Origin: Terribacillus saccharophilus
GTDB taxonomy: Bacteria; Bacillota; Bacilli; Bacillales; Amphibacillaceae
Assembly: GCF_002272745.1 (NCBI RefSeq)
Contig: NZ_NPBD01000007.1
Location: forward strand, 310,001-374,000
DNA length: 64,000 bases
Direction of reading: 5' to 3'
Each line of letters starts with the position of its first letter. Positions within the stretch are counted from its first letter, which is position 1. Shown here piece by piece: positions 27,543-36,450 of the stretch. The notes under the pieces are model-generated. The model saw only the letters and a list, made by a program, of their open reading frames with translations. It was not told the origin of the DNA and ran no database searches. A program made the translations under genes and the position numbers.

Positions 27543-28511
27543 TCAATGTTCATGGACATGTGTATGGTTGCCGGCGTCATGCTGGCACATGAGTGATTCC
27601 TCATGCGTGTGGGCTGCTGTTTCCATTTGGATCGTCACATGACCGATTCCTAAATGCTCTAGATCATGCTCAATTTTCCGCAGCATTGCTTGGCTTTGCT
27701 CGACTAGCAAGTCACCTTGCACTACAGCGTGACAGGAAAGGGCGTTCTGACCGCTGGTGATGCTCCACACATGCAGATCATGAATGGAAATTATACCGGG
27801 CGCTTTCTCGATACAATCAATGATTTTACTCATTTCGACATTCCGCGGCGTTCCTTCCATCAGCACATGAATGGCATCCTTTGTTACACGCCAGCCACTT
27901 ATAATCACTAGGGCAGCTACAATGACACTTGCGACTGGGTCGGCCCAATTCCAGCCGAACAGAAGCACGAGCAATGCGGCAGCGATAGCGCCGACAGATC
28001 CGAGCAAATCGCCGATGACATGCAAGAAGGCTGCGCGTACGTTTAGATTCTCACTCGTATCACCGCGCATCAATATCCAGGCAACTAGAATATTAACAAG
28101 GAAACCGATGACAGCAATGATCAGCATGCCCCCGGAAGCAATCTCTGCAGGTTCGCGGAAACGCTGGATTGCTTCATAGAAAATGTAAAGGGACACAAGG
28201 ATGAGCGTGACTCCATTGAATAAGGCAGCCAAAATTTCAAATCGCTTATAACCGTATGTCTTACTGTAATTAGCTACTCGCTCACCGAGTATAAAGGCAA
28301 ACAGACCGACTCCGAGAGATACAGCGTCACTTAGCATATGACCAGCATCTGACAACAAAGCAAGACTATTCGTCAGGAAGCCTCCTATTGCTTCAATTAG
28401 CATGAATCCAGCTGTCAAAATAAAACTAATCAGTAAGGCTTTTTTATTCGCATTATGTCCGTGATGGTGGTGATGATCATGTCCATGATCGTGTGCATGT
28501 CCGTGTCCCAT
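27543..28511 (-). CDS. czcD: Cation diffusion facilitator, zinc/cadmium/cobalt efflux (CzcD)
   Basis: A 322-residue CDF exporter driving Zn2+, Co2+ or Cd2+ out by proton antiport. It starts with a histidine-rich tail (GHGHAHDHGHDHHHHHGH) that likely gathers metal, followed by six membrane segments. The transport site is typical: ALLSDAGHMLSDAVSLG in segment 2 (D and H ligands) and HVIGDLLGSVGA in segment 5. The C-terminal cytosolic domain has HDLHVWSITSGQNALSCHAVV and another His cluster at the end (HDAGNHTHVHEH). It is cotranscribed with the zinc sensor gene czrA, 18 bases upstream. Confidence 0.93.
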   Translation of the reverse strand: MGHGHAHDHGHDHHHHHGHNANKKALLISFILTAGFMLIEAIGGFLTNSLALLSDAGHMLSDAVSLGVGLFAFILGERVANYSKTYGYKRFEILAALFNGVTLILVSLYIFYEAIQRFREPAEIASGGMLIIAVIGFLVNILVAWILMRGDTSENLNVRAAFLHVIGDLLGSVGAIAAALLVLLFGWNWADPVASVIVAALVIISGWRVTKDAIHVLMEGTPRNVEMSKIIDCIEKAPGIISIHDLHVWSITSGQNALSCHAVVQGDLLVEQSQAMLRKIEHDLEHLGIGHVTIQMETAAHTHEESLMCQHDAGNHTHVHEH

Positions 28512-28529
28512 ACATATTCCTCCGGTTAA

Positions 28530-28838
28530 TTAGTTATGGCAGGCGTGGTTGATAGCTTCTGTCAGTAAATCGATGACATGCTTGTCATCGTGGGAATAAT
28601 AAATCGTCGTGCCTTCCCGCCTCGATTTAACGAGCCGGATTTTTTTCATTGAGCTCAGCTGATGAGAGACAGTGGACTGATGCAGCTCGAGCTTCTCTGC
28701 GATTTCATTTACGCTGTATTCCTTATCGAGCAGCAAGTGCAGGATTCGGATTCTAGTTGGATCGCCGAGGGCTTTAAAGATTTGCGAAACATGCGTCAAT
28801 CGCTCTTCTGTCAGCTCCAAATGTGAATCGTACTTCAT
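28530..28838 (-). CDS. czrA: ArsR/SmtB-family zinc sensor CzrA
   Basis: A 102-residue metal-sensing winged-helix repressor. The recognition helix is in [32 protein letters not shown]. The alpha-5 metal site, which defines CzrA/SmtB zinc sensors, is present as D-x-H-x10-H-x2-H in [17 protein letters not shown]. Zinc binding releases the repressor from its operator and allows czcD expression. A dyad TATATGC-N8-GCATATA lies 25 bases upstream of its start. GAGGAGCGTCC precedes the ATG. Confidence 0.92.
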   Translation of the reverse strand: MKYDSHLELTEERLTHVSQIFKALGDPTRIRILHLLLDKEYSVNEIAEKLELHQSTVSHQLSSMKKIRLVKSRREGTTIYYSHDDKHVIDLLTEAINHACHN

Positions 28839-28862
28839 ATGCGGACGCTCCTCTTATTTGCT

Positions 28863-28884
28863 TATATGCGTATATTAGCATATA
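28863..28884. promoter_or_regulatory. CzrA operator upstream of czrA-czcD
   Basis: Inverted repeat TATATGC-N8-GCATATA with a centre of eight bases, like the 12-2-12 type dyads of ArsR-family zinc sensors. It overlaps an AT-rich stretch suitable for a promoter. Confidence 0.7.
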
Positions 28885-29319
28885 TAAATACTCTAAGCAA
28901 ATTCTAATCTTTCTCTTATATATAAGAATTCTAACAATCTAAAGAGGAGATTAGGTTGATAACTAGCATCAGAACGTGTGATTAGTAACGGGCAGAAAGG
29001 GACAGGCAGAAAGTATTGGCAAAATAATAAGCTTACAAACATTTTACAAACAAGCCTATATATAACGACGTTTACTAAGATTTTACGAACCTAGCTTCTA
29101 TGTGAGCAGGAAGATAGTTAGTATTAAGAAACTAAAGAAAGCAAGGTCTCATTTATGAGAATAGCAATATTTATAGCCTATGGGTACGATATACAAATTT
29201 CGGCATATGTCGAATACTTAATTCCAATGAATCTGTAAAGGAGGTTGCAGCAGGAAGCTTCTTGCAATGTATGCAAACTAAAAAAACAAAGTGACAACAA
29301 AATGAAGGGTAGTGATGAA
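28885..29319. other. Intergenic region upstream of the SulP gene
   Basis: About 430 bases with no long gene. It contains a ten-codon frame at 28956-28985 behind AGAGGAG (see its own entry), and an AAAGGAGG at 29238-29245 lying 75 bases upstream of the chosen SulP start. The frame between that site and SulP is open and could add 25 residues from a TTG directly abutting it. No riboswitch was recognised. Confidence 0.4.
28956..28985 (+). CDS. Possible nine-residue leader peptide (MITSIRTCD)
   Basis: A TTG placed six bases after AGAGGAG opens a ten-codon frame ending in TAG. It lies 334 bases upstream of the SulP sulfate-family transporter. A Cys codon near the end would suit a translational sensor of cysteine or sulfur status, but no attenuator structure was found, so this is speculative. 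Confidence 0.25.
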   Translation: MITSIRTCD

Positions 29320-30909
29320 ATGAAAAGGCTTGGAAGATACAGCGGTTATAATCTGCAGGCGCTGCGTCGGGATATCATTGCGGGAATCATTGTTGGTATC
29401 GTGGCCATTCCGCTTGGGATGTCTTTTGCTATTGCCTCGGGAGTAAATCCTGAATATGGTCTGTATACAGTCATCATCGGCGGTCTGCTTATTTCATTGC
29501 TGGGCGGATCGAGGTTCCAGATAGGAGGACCAACTGGAGCATTTGTTCCAATTCTCTTAGGTGTTGTCATTCAATTTGGCTATCAGGATCTTTTGGTGGC
29601 AGGCATAATGGCTGGAATATTGCTCGTCATTTTCGGTCTGCTCAAGCTCGGAAGTTTGATTAAATTCATCCCACGTCCAGTAGTAGTTGGTTTTACAGCA
29701 GGAATCGCGGTCATTATCTTTTCTGGGCAAATCGGGAATTTCACGGGGATTCAGGCTGAACAAGAAGAGGGATTCCTCCCGAAAATGCAAGCACTGCTTG
29801 CAGCCGCGGATACAATCAATCTATACAGTCTGATCATTGCAGGTGTGTCCCTTGCTGCCATTCTTCTCACGCCTAAGGTCTTACCGAAAGTACCTGGTGC
29901 GCTCGCGGGGTTGATACTATCGACAGTTGTAGCAGTCCTATTTCTCCAAGGACAAGTGGCAACCATCGGCAGTGTGTATGGTGATATACCGAGCCAGCTG
30001 CCGCAGCTTCAGTTACCCGCTTTTACATTGGACAAGATTCTCTACCTGCTGCCATCTGCAGTGGCCATTGCCCTGTTGGGCGGAGTGGAATCACTCCTAT
30101 CGGCAACAGTTGCAGATAATATGGCGAAAACAAAACATCACAGCAACCGGGAATTAATCGGTCAAGGAGTGGCGAATATCGCTGTTCCGCTATTCGGTGG
30201 TATTCCAGCCACTGGAGCAATTGCCCGGACCGCAACAAATATACGGAGTAATGCCTTCTCGCCTGTATCCGGAGTGGTGCATTGTGCTTTTGTCCTGATC
30301 ATTCTGCTTCTTCTCGCTCCTTATGCTTCTGCCATTCCGCTAGCCAGTATGGCACCGATTCTTATGGTTGTTGCTTGGAACATGAGTGAACGTAAAGAAG
30401 TAGCCCATATTATCAGAATGCGTACATTCGATTCCTTCATCCTGATTGTTACCTTCGCGTTGACGGTACTTGCTGATCTGACTGTTGGTGTCGGCTGCGG
30501 ACTATTGCTTGCCTTTGTTGTTTTCGTCAAACGTATGAGCACTGTGCTCTTTGTAAAAGACGAACAAATCCATGTTAAGGAAACAGATGGTGTGCGGATG
30601 TGGCAATTTGAAGGTCCATTGTTCTTCGGATCTACCGATATCCTGGAGGAAGTAGTAGAAAAGACAATAAATGAAGAACCAGATTCCCTTATCCTTGATC
30701 TGCAAAAGGTTTCTTATATGGATACATCCGCTGAAGCTGCCCTGCATAAACTCGTCGATCACTATGAAGCTGATGACAAACAGTTGCTTTTCCTTGGTGT
30801 TCATGGGCAGCCGGAGCGCTTGCTTCATAAGACCGGGCTGCTAGCTAAGGTCGGAGAAGAATATACCGTGAATAAGAGAGAGGAAGCTGTACGGATTTGT
30901 ACCTCTTGA
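29320..30909 (+). CDS. SulP-family anion (sulfate/bicarbonate) transporter with STAS domain
   Basis: A protein of 529 residues with 10-14 membrane segments followed by a cytosolic STAS domain. The SulP core shows IAGIIVGIVAIPLGMSFAIASGVNPEYGLYTVI, GGSRFQIGGPTGAFVPIL and the conserved LLGGVESLLSA. The STAS domain occupies about residues 415-525, with LILDLQKVSYMDTSAEAALHKL as its core helix. Family members carry sulfate, bicarbonate or dicarboxylates; sequence alone does not decide. I chose the ATG at 29320 because AAGGG lies ten bases before it and homologues start near MKRLGRYSGYN; an upstream ATG at 29302 is also possible. Confidence 0.88.
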   Translation: MKRLGRYSGYNLQALRRDIIAGIIVGIVAIPLGMSFAIASGVNPEYGLYTVIIGGLLISLLGGSRFQIGGPTGAFVPILLGVVIQFGYQDLLVAGIMAGILLVIFGLLKLGSLIKFIPRPVVVGFTAGIAVIIFSGQIGNFTGIQAEQEEGFLPKMQALLAAADTINLYSLIIAGVSLAAILLTPKVLPKVPGALAGLILSTVVAVLFLQGQVATIGSVYGDIPSQLPQLQLPAFTLDKILYLLPSAVAIALLGGVESLLSATVADNMAKTKHHSNRELIGQGVANIAVPLFGGIPATGAIARTATNIRSNAFSPVSGVVHCAFVLIILLLLAPYASAIPLASMAPILMVVAWNMSERKEVAHIIRMRTFDSFILIVTFALTVLADLTVGVGCGLLLAFVVFVKRMSTVLFVKDEQIHVKETDGVRMWQFEGPLFFGSTDILEEVVEKTINEEPDSLILDLQKVSYMDTSAEAALHKLVDHYEADDKQLLFLGVHGQPERLLHKTGLLAKVGEEYTVNKREEAVRICTS

Positions 30910-30923
30910 ATATTTCAACTTGA

Positions 30924-30970
30924 GAATCAAGCAATTTATGCTCTTATTAGGGCATAGGTTGCTTGATTTT
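30924..30970 (+). terminator. Terminator after the SulP gene
   Basis: GAATCAAGCAA and TTGCTTGATTTTC form the main stem, with an extra inner stem ATGC/GCAT. Confidence 0.85.
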
Positions 30971-31073
30971 CATGTCAGCAGCTTTTTATATAAATCACTT
31001 CAGTTGCTTTTATGTTTGAATGATTTCAGCCGATATAAAGGAGAGAATCTACATAGTTGAGGGGAAACTAGCA

Positions 31074-32993
31074 ATGAATAAGCTTTTGAGAAGAAAAGTC
31101 GTATCTGTATCACTATTAGTAGGATTGACTTTATTTCCTGCACATCATTCCTATGCTGAGGAAGAAAAACAAGTCATTGTCGTCTATGAAAATAAACAAG
31201 GAGAAGAAGCAGTTCGGGAAAGTGATGCTGCAATAGAGGAGCAGTATGAACAATTATCGGCTGCAGCAATCTCAGCGGATACAGAAACAATTGATGCATT
31301 GAAAGAAGATCCTGATATTAAATATGTAGAGCCTGACAGTAAGATTAGTATTTCAACTAGCGATGTGGTTGACCAGTCTGAAGCGCCGATTCTGGATCAA
31401 TGGAATCTCACTTCCATTCAGGCTCCAACAGCTTGGGAAGATGGCTTAACAGGTAAAGGTGTCAAAATTGCCATTATGGATAGTGGAATTTATCCGCATC
31501 AGAATTTGCATATAACAGGAGGCTATTCGACTGTTGATTACACAACATCCTACGAGGATGATGAGGGGCATGGTACTCATGTGGCTGGTATTATTGGGGC
31601 AGAGCATGACGAGCATGGAACAGATGGCATAGCGCCGGATGCGGATCTTTTTGCCGTTAAAGTGCTGGATGATACAGGGGAAGGATATCTTTCCGATTTG
31701 TTAGAAGGAATAAATTGGGCTATTTCGAATAATATGGACATCATTAATCTGAGCATGGGGACTGCGGATAAAAGTGATGCACTTGAGGATGCCGTACAAA
31801 AAGCGTATCAAGCTGGAATCCTGTTAGTGGCTGCTAGTGGAAATGAAGGAGCTGGTCATTCACTGGATTATCCTGCTGCTTATGAACCTGTCATTGCTGT
31901 TTCTGCTACCGACTCGAACGACAATATTGCCTCGTTTTCTTCTGTTGGTGATAAGGTGGAATTTGCAGCTCCCGGAGCAGATATCCAAAGTACATATCTT
32001 GGTTCTGGTTATCGAGTGATGAGTGGTACGTCTCAGGCCGCGTCGCATGTTTCGGCCATGCTCGCGTTGTTGAAACAGCAGTTTCCTGATGATACCAATC
32101 TGCAATTGAGAACGCGTCTCCAGCATTACAGTAAGGATCTGGGACAGGAAGGAAGAGACGCACTCTATGGTTATGGATTAATTCAATTTCCTGCTCCAGT
32201 ACAGGAGGAAGAGCTTGTCTCAAATGATTTAGAAAGAAGTAAGTCAGAAGGTGCAAGAGATGAAGTGAAGGAAGAAAAAGTTACAATCGAAGAATTGCGT
32301 TTTTTGGCAGATGATCTGAAACTGAGAATAGATGAACTGGCAGATTTGTTTGCCGCACATGGCTTAGATTTTTACAACTACCATAACCTCAACGAAGTAA
32401 ATGACGTAATCTATCAAAATATAAATGAAGTGTCTGTTCATTTCCTCTTAGAAAAAGCGGGAATGGATCGAGAGCAGCTTGATAAGCAGCTTGCTGCTGA
32501 AGATCTAACGCTTGATGATTTTAATACCATTGAAGAACTGTCAGCGTATATAAAGGAATTTGAGCAGCATACCGGAAACGGAGAAAACCAAGCGGGTACA
32601 TCTGAAGGGAATGATGAAGAAGTTGATACAACTCAGGATATTCCCATGACTGACGATCAGACTGATGAGAATCCAGTCAATGTACCAGTTGAAGCTGACT
32701 CTACCGAAAAGGAGAAAGTTGATTTAGGAACTGTGCTACAGCAGGCTGACTCTGCCGAAAAGGAGAAGATTGATTCAGGGGTTCAACAGGTTGACGAACC
32801 CAATAGGGAAACAGACGAGATTATTTTTACACATAAATCGGCTGGCAAAGCAGATCAAGAAGACCAACAAGGAAAGCATCTGCCGGATACTGCCTCCCCA
32901 ATCGGCAATATGATAGCGATAGGGGTCATGTTAGCAGCGGCCGGTCTGGTACTTTATATAAGGAACCGAAGGACCAAATTCAGAAGCAGGTAA
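31074..32993 (+). CDS. Cell-wall-anchored subtilisin-like protease with acidic modules and LPDTA sorting signal
   Basis: A 639-residue secreted serine protease. Layout: signal peptide 1-28 (cut after SYA), I9 propeptide about 33-95, S8 catalytic domain about 110-370 with Asp136 (IMDSG), His166 (GHGTHVAG) and Ser320 (SGTSQAAS), then two copies of an acidic helical module (about 404-448 and 454-497) ending in DFYNYHNLNEVNDVI and DDFNTIEELSAYI. These modules resemble those of 'processed acidic surface' proteins. A linker with two 17-residue repeats (ADSxEKEK) leads to LPDTA at 603-607, a hydrophobic segment and a basic tail. LPDTA is the type of signal used by the B. subtilis sortase YhcS. GAGGGG precedes the ATG. 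No sortase gene is in the window. Confidence 0.9.
   Translation: MNKLLRRKVVSVSLLVGLTLFPAHHSYAEEEKQVIVVYENKQGEEAVRESDAAIEEQYEQLSAAAISADTETIDALKEDPDIKYVEPDSKISISTSDVVDQSEAPILDQWNLTSIQAPTAWEDGLTGKGVKIAIMDSGIYPHQNLHITGGYSTVDYTTSYEDDEGHGTHVAGIIGAEHDEHGTDGIAPDADLFAVKVLDDTGEGYLSDLLEGINWAISNNMDIINLSMGTADKSDALEDAVQKAYQAGILLVAASGNEGAGHSLDYPAAYEPVIAVSATDSNDNIASFSSVGDKVEFAAPGADIQSTYLGSGYRVMSGTSQAASHVSAMLALLKQQFPDDTNLQLRTRLQHYSKDLGQEGRDALYGYGLIQFPAPVQEEELVSNDLERSKSEGARDEVKEEKVTIEELRFLADDLKLRIDELADLFAAHGLDFYNYHNLNEVNDVIYQNINEVSVHFLLEKAGMDREQLDKQLAAEDLTLDDFNTIEELSAYIKEFEQHTGNGENQAGTSEGNDEEVDTTQDIPMTDDQTDENPVNVPVEADSTEKEKVDLGTVLQQADSAEKEKIDSGVQQVDEPNRETDEIIFTHKSAGKADQEDQQGKHLPDTASPIGNMIAIGVMLAAAGLVLYIRNRRTKFRSR
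32694..32777 (+). repeat. Tandem repeat inside the subtilase gene (51-base period)
   Basis: Two copies starting at 32694 and 32745 share GCTGACTCT-CCGAAAAGGAG and encode ADSTEKEKVDL and ADSAEKEKIDS. The recent-looking duplication lies in the wall-spanning linker before the sortase signal. Confidence 0.8.
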
Positions 32994-32994
32994 T

Positions 32995-33297
32995 GGAAGC
33001 TATCAATTGGATTATCCAGAAGACCTCGACAAAGTGATTGCTGTTTCAGCTTCTGACTTAAAAAGTAAGATTGCCTCCTTCTCCTCAGTTGGTAGTAAGT
33101 TGGAACTATCAGCGCCAGGAGCAGATATAATAAGCTCCTTTTAGGTACTTATTATGCGATGATGAGCGGAACCTCCCAAGCAACACCTCATGTATAAGCA
33201 ATGCTGGCGCTATGAGCAATATCCGAATGATACGAATGATCAGCTACGCCACGTATACTGCGCTATAGCAAGGACCTAGGAGCAATCAAAGTTAAAT
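32995..33297 (+). pseudogene. Decayed remnant of a second subtilisin-like protease
   Basis: Directly after the stop of the intact subtilase, the DNA still encodes the last third of a different S8 catalytic domain. In one frame it reads YPEDLDKVIAVSASDL, ASFSSVGSKLELSAPGAD; after a frameshift near 33140 it reads GTYYAMMSGTSQATPHV, with the catalytic Ser motif intact, then a TAA in place of the next residue; AMLAL and LRYSKDLGA follow after more stops. These align block for block with residues about 266-357 of the neighbour but differ clearly, so it is a diverged tandem paralogue and not a recent copy. The N-terminal two thirds are missing. Confidence 0.9.
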
Positions 33298-33298
33298 G

Positions 33299-33333
33299 AA
33301 AACAGGCATTCCGCTGATGGAATACCTGTTTTC
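33299..33333. terminator. Terminator after uvsE, probably bidirectional
   Basis: AAAACAGGcATTCC and GGAATaCCTGTTTT form a 14-bp stem with one mismatch, ending at the uvsE stop. Confidence 0.85.
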
Positions 33334-34290
33334 TTATAATTCTACTGTAGCTTCGCCTATTCTTTTCACACCCCGTATGCGAGCGACATCTTCTGCCAGC
33401 TGTAACGCGGCTTTATCCTTCTGTTTTGCTTCAATCATGAAATCCACTGATTGGCCAATTTCTTTTAAATGCTTAATTAAAGGCATCAGGAATTCTACAT
33501 CCACATAGTCAGCATGACTGCGATATGCCTTCTCTGACTTAGGTGAAGAAGTATGGATTTTTGGCACATGTTTACGGTCTTTCCATGTAGCCATAAAACG
33601 CGGAAGAATCTCTTCTAATGGCTCCTCTTCTGTATGATTTGCCATGTAATGATGGATATCGAACATCATTGGGATCTGGTGTCTCTCACATACTTCCAAT
33701 GTTTCAGTTGTTGTATACGTCTTGTCGTCGTTCTCCAACGTCATTTGTCTCTTAATCGGATCGGGAAGCTGTTTGATGTTTTCGTGGAAACGCTCCAGGG
33801 CAAGTTCTTTGTTTCCATATGCACCGCCGACATGGATGTTGATATATGCTTCGTCTTCTAATCCCATAGCAGTCAGCATATTGTAATGGTATTGCATATC
33901 TTTGACAGCATTTGAAGTAATATGCGGTTTATCGCTTGTAAAAAGGGTAAACTGATTCGGATGAAAGCTTACGCGGATGCCGTATTCCCGCACTAGCCGT
34001 CCAATCTCCTCATACAAGTCAGTGAAGGGCGAGATATAATCCCATCCAACTTCCTCGTGGGTCGCGAGTGGTGCAACGGAGGAAGAAAATCGGTAAAGCT
34101 TGATTTGATGGGCAATATTGTAATGGAGGATACGGATTGTACGCTCCAGGTTTTCCTTAGTAATAGCATGAAGCTGTGCCAATCTTTCTTTTTTTTCTAG
34201 CTTAGACCATCTGGCGAATGTCATAGTCTTTGCTGGTGATGCTTCATATAAATTCAATGCAGTAGATACGTAGCCGAAACGGATGATCAT
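33334..34290 (-). CDS. uvsE: UV damage endonuclease UvsE
   Basis: A 318-residue TIM-barrel endonuclease that nicks DNA 5' to UV photoproducts and other lesions, an alternative to UvrABC excision. The N-terminal [12 protein letters not shown], the metal-ligand stretches [35 protein letters not shown] and MMFDIHHYM, and the C-terminal [16 protein letters not shown] are characteristic. I chose the ATG at 34290, eight bases after AAAGGAG, giving the size of B. subtilis UvsE (YwjD); longer starts upstream have no ribosome binding site. In Bacillus, UvsE is often linked to spore UV resistance. Confidence 0.93.
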   Translation of the reverse strand: MIIRFGYVSTALNLYEASPAKTMTFARWSKLEKKERLAQLHAITKENLERTIRILHYNIAHQIKLYRFSSSVAPLATHEEVGWDYISPFTDLYEEIGRLVREYGIRVSFHPNQFTLFTSDKPHITSNAVKDMQYHYNMLTAMGLEDEAYINIHVGGAYGNKELALERFHENIKQLPDPIKRQMTLENDDKTYTTTETLEVCERHQIPMMFDIHHYMANHTEEEPLEEILPRFMATWKDRKHVPKIHTSSPKSEKAYRSHADYVDVEFLMPLIKHLKEIGQSVDFMIEAKQKDKAALQLAEDVARIRGVKRIGEATVEL

Positions 34291-34481
34291 ACAATTTCTC
34301 CTTTGTGACAATCTGTAGTTATTTTCCCCTTCTTTTGATTCTGATAATCCTGTTTTGCATAGTAAGTCCATGCATGTCCGGCTGTACACCTGTATAATTA
34401 GATATAAGCAGGAAAAAAGTTTGAAACCTTCTGTATCCCTGCACGTATATAAGATACAAGATAAGAGGATGGTGAAAGGTT

Positions 34482-34994
34482 TTGGGTATTCTTTCCCGTA
34501 TATTCAAGAAAAAGTCCCCTGAGCGCCCTGCTGTAAGGGAACGTCATGCACTATCCATCCAAGTGGGTGACATCGTCGAATACGACTTGGTCACCTACGA
34601 AGTAGTCGGAAAAATCACTTCCCGACAAGGGAATTATGAATGGTTCGATTACCAGTTGGTGGAAGGGGATACGACCATATGGCTATCGGCTGAAATGGAT
34701 GATGAACTGGAACTGGGAATATATAAAAAAATCCCGCTTTCGGTATCAAAACCATATCCGAAGCAGCTGACGCATGAAGGCCGGACTTACTTCCTTGATG
34801 AGCAAGGTGAAGCTAGAGTCGTCGGTGAAGGAAGAAGCCGTAATGTGAACGGCTCGATCGTCCATTTTGCGGATTATTTTGATGAGGATGAAGAACATTT
34901 CCTTGGCCTTGAAGGCTGGGGGAGCGAAATTGAAGTCAGCTATGGCTATGAAATCAAACCGCGTGAAATTAAAATCATTGCGGGTTCAAATTAA
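34482..34994 (+). CDS. DUF4178 domain protein, first gene of the PspA/polyamine cassette
   Basis: A 170-residue cytosolic protein with the DUF4178 pattern: a short basic N-terminus, then [47 protein letters not shown] and the closing [19 protein letters not shown]. The domain is beta-rich and of unknown biochemistry; it recurs next to PspA, DUF350 and spermidine-synthase-like genes in many bacteria, hinting at a role in membrane stress or lipid/peptide modification. The start is a TTG after GGTGAAAGG. It is 23 bases upstream of the PspA gene and oriented as the first cistron. Confidence 0.85.
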   Translation: MGILSRIFKKKSPERPAVRERHALSIQVGDIVEYDLVTYEVVGKITSRQGNYEWFDYQLVEGDTTIWLSAEMDDELELGIYKKIPLSVSKPYPKQLTHEGRTYFLDEQGEARVVGEGRSRNVNGSIVHFADYFDEDEEHFLGLEGWGSEIEVSYGYEIKPREIKIIAGSN

Positions 34995-35017
34995 ATTAAT
35001 TAAAGGAGAGAATTATT

Positions 35018-35686
35018 ATGTTTAAATTTTTTAACCGTGTAAAAACAGTCGTAAACTCAGAATTGAATGCAATGCTGGATAAAGCAGAAGACCCGGTGAA
35101 AATGCTGGATCAGTTCATGCGTGACATGGAAGCGGATATTCGTGAAGCGGAAACTGCGGTAGCGAAGCAAATTGCTAATGAAAAGATGTTGAAACGAAAA
35201 TACGATGATGCCAAGGCTATGGCGGATAAACGTCAGCAGCAAGCCGAGACAGCAATCGAAGCTGGTAATGATGATTTAGCGCGCCGAGCTCTGGAAGATA
35301 AGCAGACGCATCAGCAGACAGCTGATTCACTTTACGCATCTTGGGAGCGCGCATCCAGCGATGTTGCGTCTATCCGTCAGAAATTGGATGAAATGAAAAA
35401 AGAATATGCTGAAATGAAGCTGAAGAAAGATTCCTTGAAAGCACGTGCGGAATCTGCCAAAACACGTACGAAGATGAACCGTACAATGTCCAATATTGGC
35501 AGTGACGAGTCCCGCGGCGGTTTCGAACGTATGGAAGAAAAAGTATTGCAGTATGAAGCAGAAGCTGAGACGAGTGAGGATATGTCCCGATCCAATCGTT
35601 CCTTAGATGATGAATTCGCTGCACTTGATAAGAATGGTGTCGACGATGAGTTAGCTGCTTTGAAAAAGAAAATGGGTAAAGAATAA
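35018..35686 (+). CDS. PspA/IM30 family membrane-stress protein
   Basis: A 222-residue PspA/Vipp1-family protein. The N-terminal amphipathic helix MFKFFNRVKTVVNSELNAML and the next block AEDPVKMLDQFMRDMEADI are diagnostic; long coiled coils fill residues about 25-190 with the typical KLKKDSLKARAESAKTR. These ESCRT-III-like proteins coat damaged cytoplasmic membranes. An acidic, low-complexity end (DEFAALDKNGVDDELAAL) follows. This copy lies in a DUF4178-DUF4247-DUF350-SpeE-like operon and is probably distinct from the LiaH/PspA copies controlled by Lia or sigma-W. AAAGGAGAG precedes the ATG. Confidence 0.93.
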   Translation: MFKFFNRVKTVVNSELNAMLDKAEDPVKMLDQFMRDMEADIREAETAVAKQIANEKMLKRKYDDAKAMADKRQQQAETAIEAGNDDLARRALEDKQTHQQTADSLYASWERASSDVASIRQKLDEMKKEYAEMKLKKDSLKARAESAKTRTKMNRTMSNIGSDESRGGFERMEEKVLQYEAEAETSEDMSRSNRSLDDEFAALDKNGVDDELAALKKKMGKE

Positions 35687-35709
35687 GCAGCCATTGCCAT
35701 CGGCAGGCT

Positions 35710-35732
35710 GACCCTTGCGTGAGCAAGGGTCT
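35710..35732 (+). other. Intra-operon stem-loop between pspA and the DUF4247 gene
   Basis: Perfect arms GACCCTTGC and GCAAGGGTC with a GTGA loop but no T run. It may stabilise or process the pspA mRNA or reduce downstream transcription. Confidence 0.6.
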
Positions 35733-35782
35733 TCGTCTGTCTTGCTTTACATATGGAATTCGATAAGAAGGGAGGAGCCTTC

Positions 35783-36424
35783 ATGAAATACTGGCTGGCT
35801 GGTTTTTGCCTTGTATTTGTTCTTATTTTGGCTGGATGCGGTAATTCCGATGAGCAAACTGCTTCTGTCAGTGATATACCGGATGAACCAGATAAGGAGA
35901 CTGTTACTTCTGAGTTTGAGAATAGTGTAGGGGAATCAATCGAAACATTAATTGATAATAACTTCTATTTGCTTGATGTTGTTTCCGGTGAAAGACGCGG
36001 AAGTGCAAATGTATATGCAACGCGCCTGTATACAGTGGACGAATTGGAAGAACTGTTCAAGCAAGCCGAAGGACCGGATGAAATCAGCGACAAGAAGAAC
36101 GGACAGCAGATAATGATTTACGACGATGTCTTCATTACCTTGAAACAAAGTGAGGAAGATGAGGATGTCACATTGATAGAAGTAGCTGACCGGACATTTG
36201 TGCGGAATAACTACTCACCGAACTATTTAAATACATTCTTTACATTTGCTCTGTTGAATTCCCTCTTCGGCAGTAATTGGAGCCAGAACAGAATGGATAC
36301 TTGTCAGAGCGGTGGCTGTTATGGCGGCTACACGTCGACTTATCGGTCGAATGATGATGGCGGCGGCAGTACAAGACGCGGTACGTCTAACTATCGAGGT
36401 GGCGGACCAGATGCGGGTAAATAA
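35783..36424 (+). CDS. DUF4247 lipoprotein
   Basis: A 213-residue predicted lipoprotein. The signal and lipobox LILAGC (Cys at about residue 17) are clear, followed by an acidic linker and a DUF4247 domain (about 45-165) with YPTxRLYTVDELEEL-like and DDVFITLKQSEEDEDVTLIEVADRTFVRNNYSPN segments. The C-terminus is rich in Gly, Ser, Arg and Tyr (RGTSNYRGGGPDAGK), suggesting a flexible tail outside the membrane. GGGAGGAGCC before the ATG at 35783 fixes the start. It is the surface partner of the cassette; its biochemical role is unknown. Confidence 0.85.
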   Translation: MKYWLAGFCLVFVLILAGCGNSDEQTASVSDIPDEPDKETVTSEFENSVGESIETLIDNNFYLLDVVSGERRGSANVYATRLYTVDELEELFKQAEGPDEISDKKNGQQIMIYDDVFITLKQSEEDEDVTLIEVADRTFVRNNYSPNYLNTFFTFALLNSLFGSNWSQNRMDTCQSGGCYGGYTSTYRSNDDGGGSTRRGTSNYRGGGPDAGK

Positions 36425-36450
36425 ACAAACCTATAAGGAGGCATAGAATC

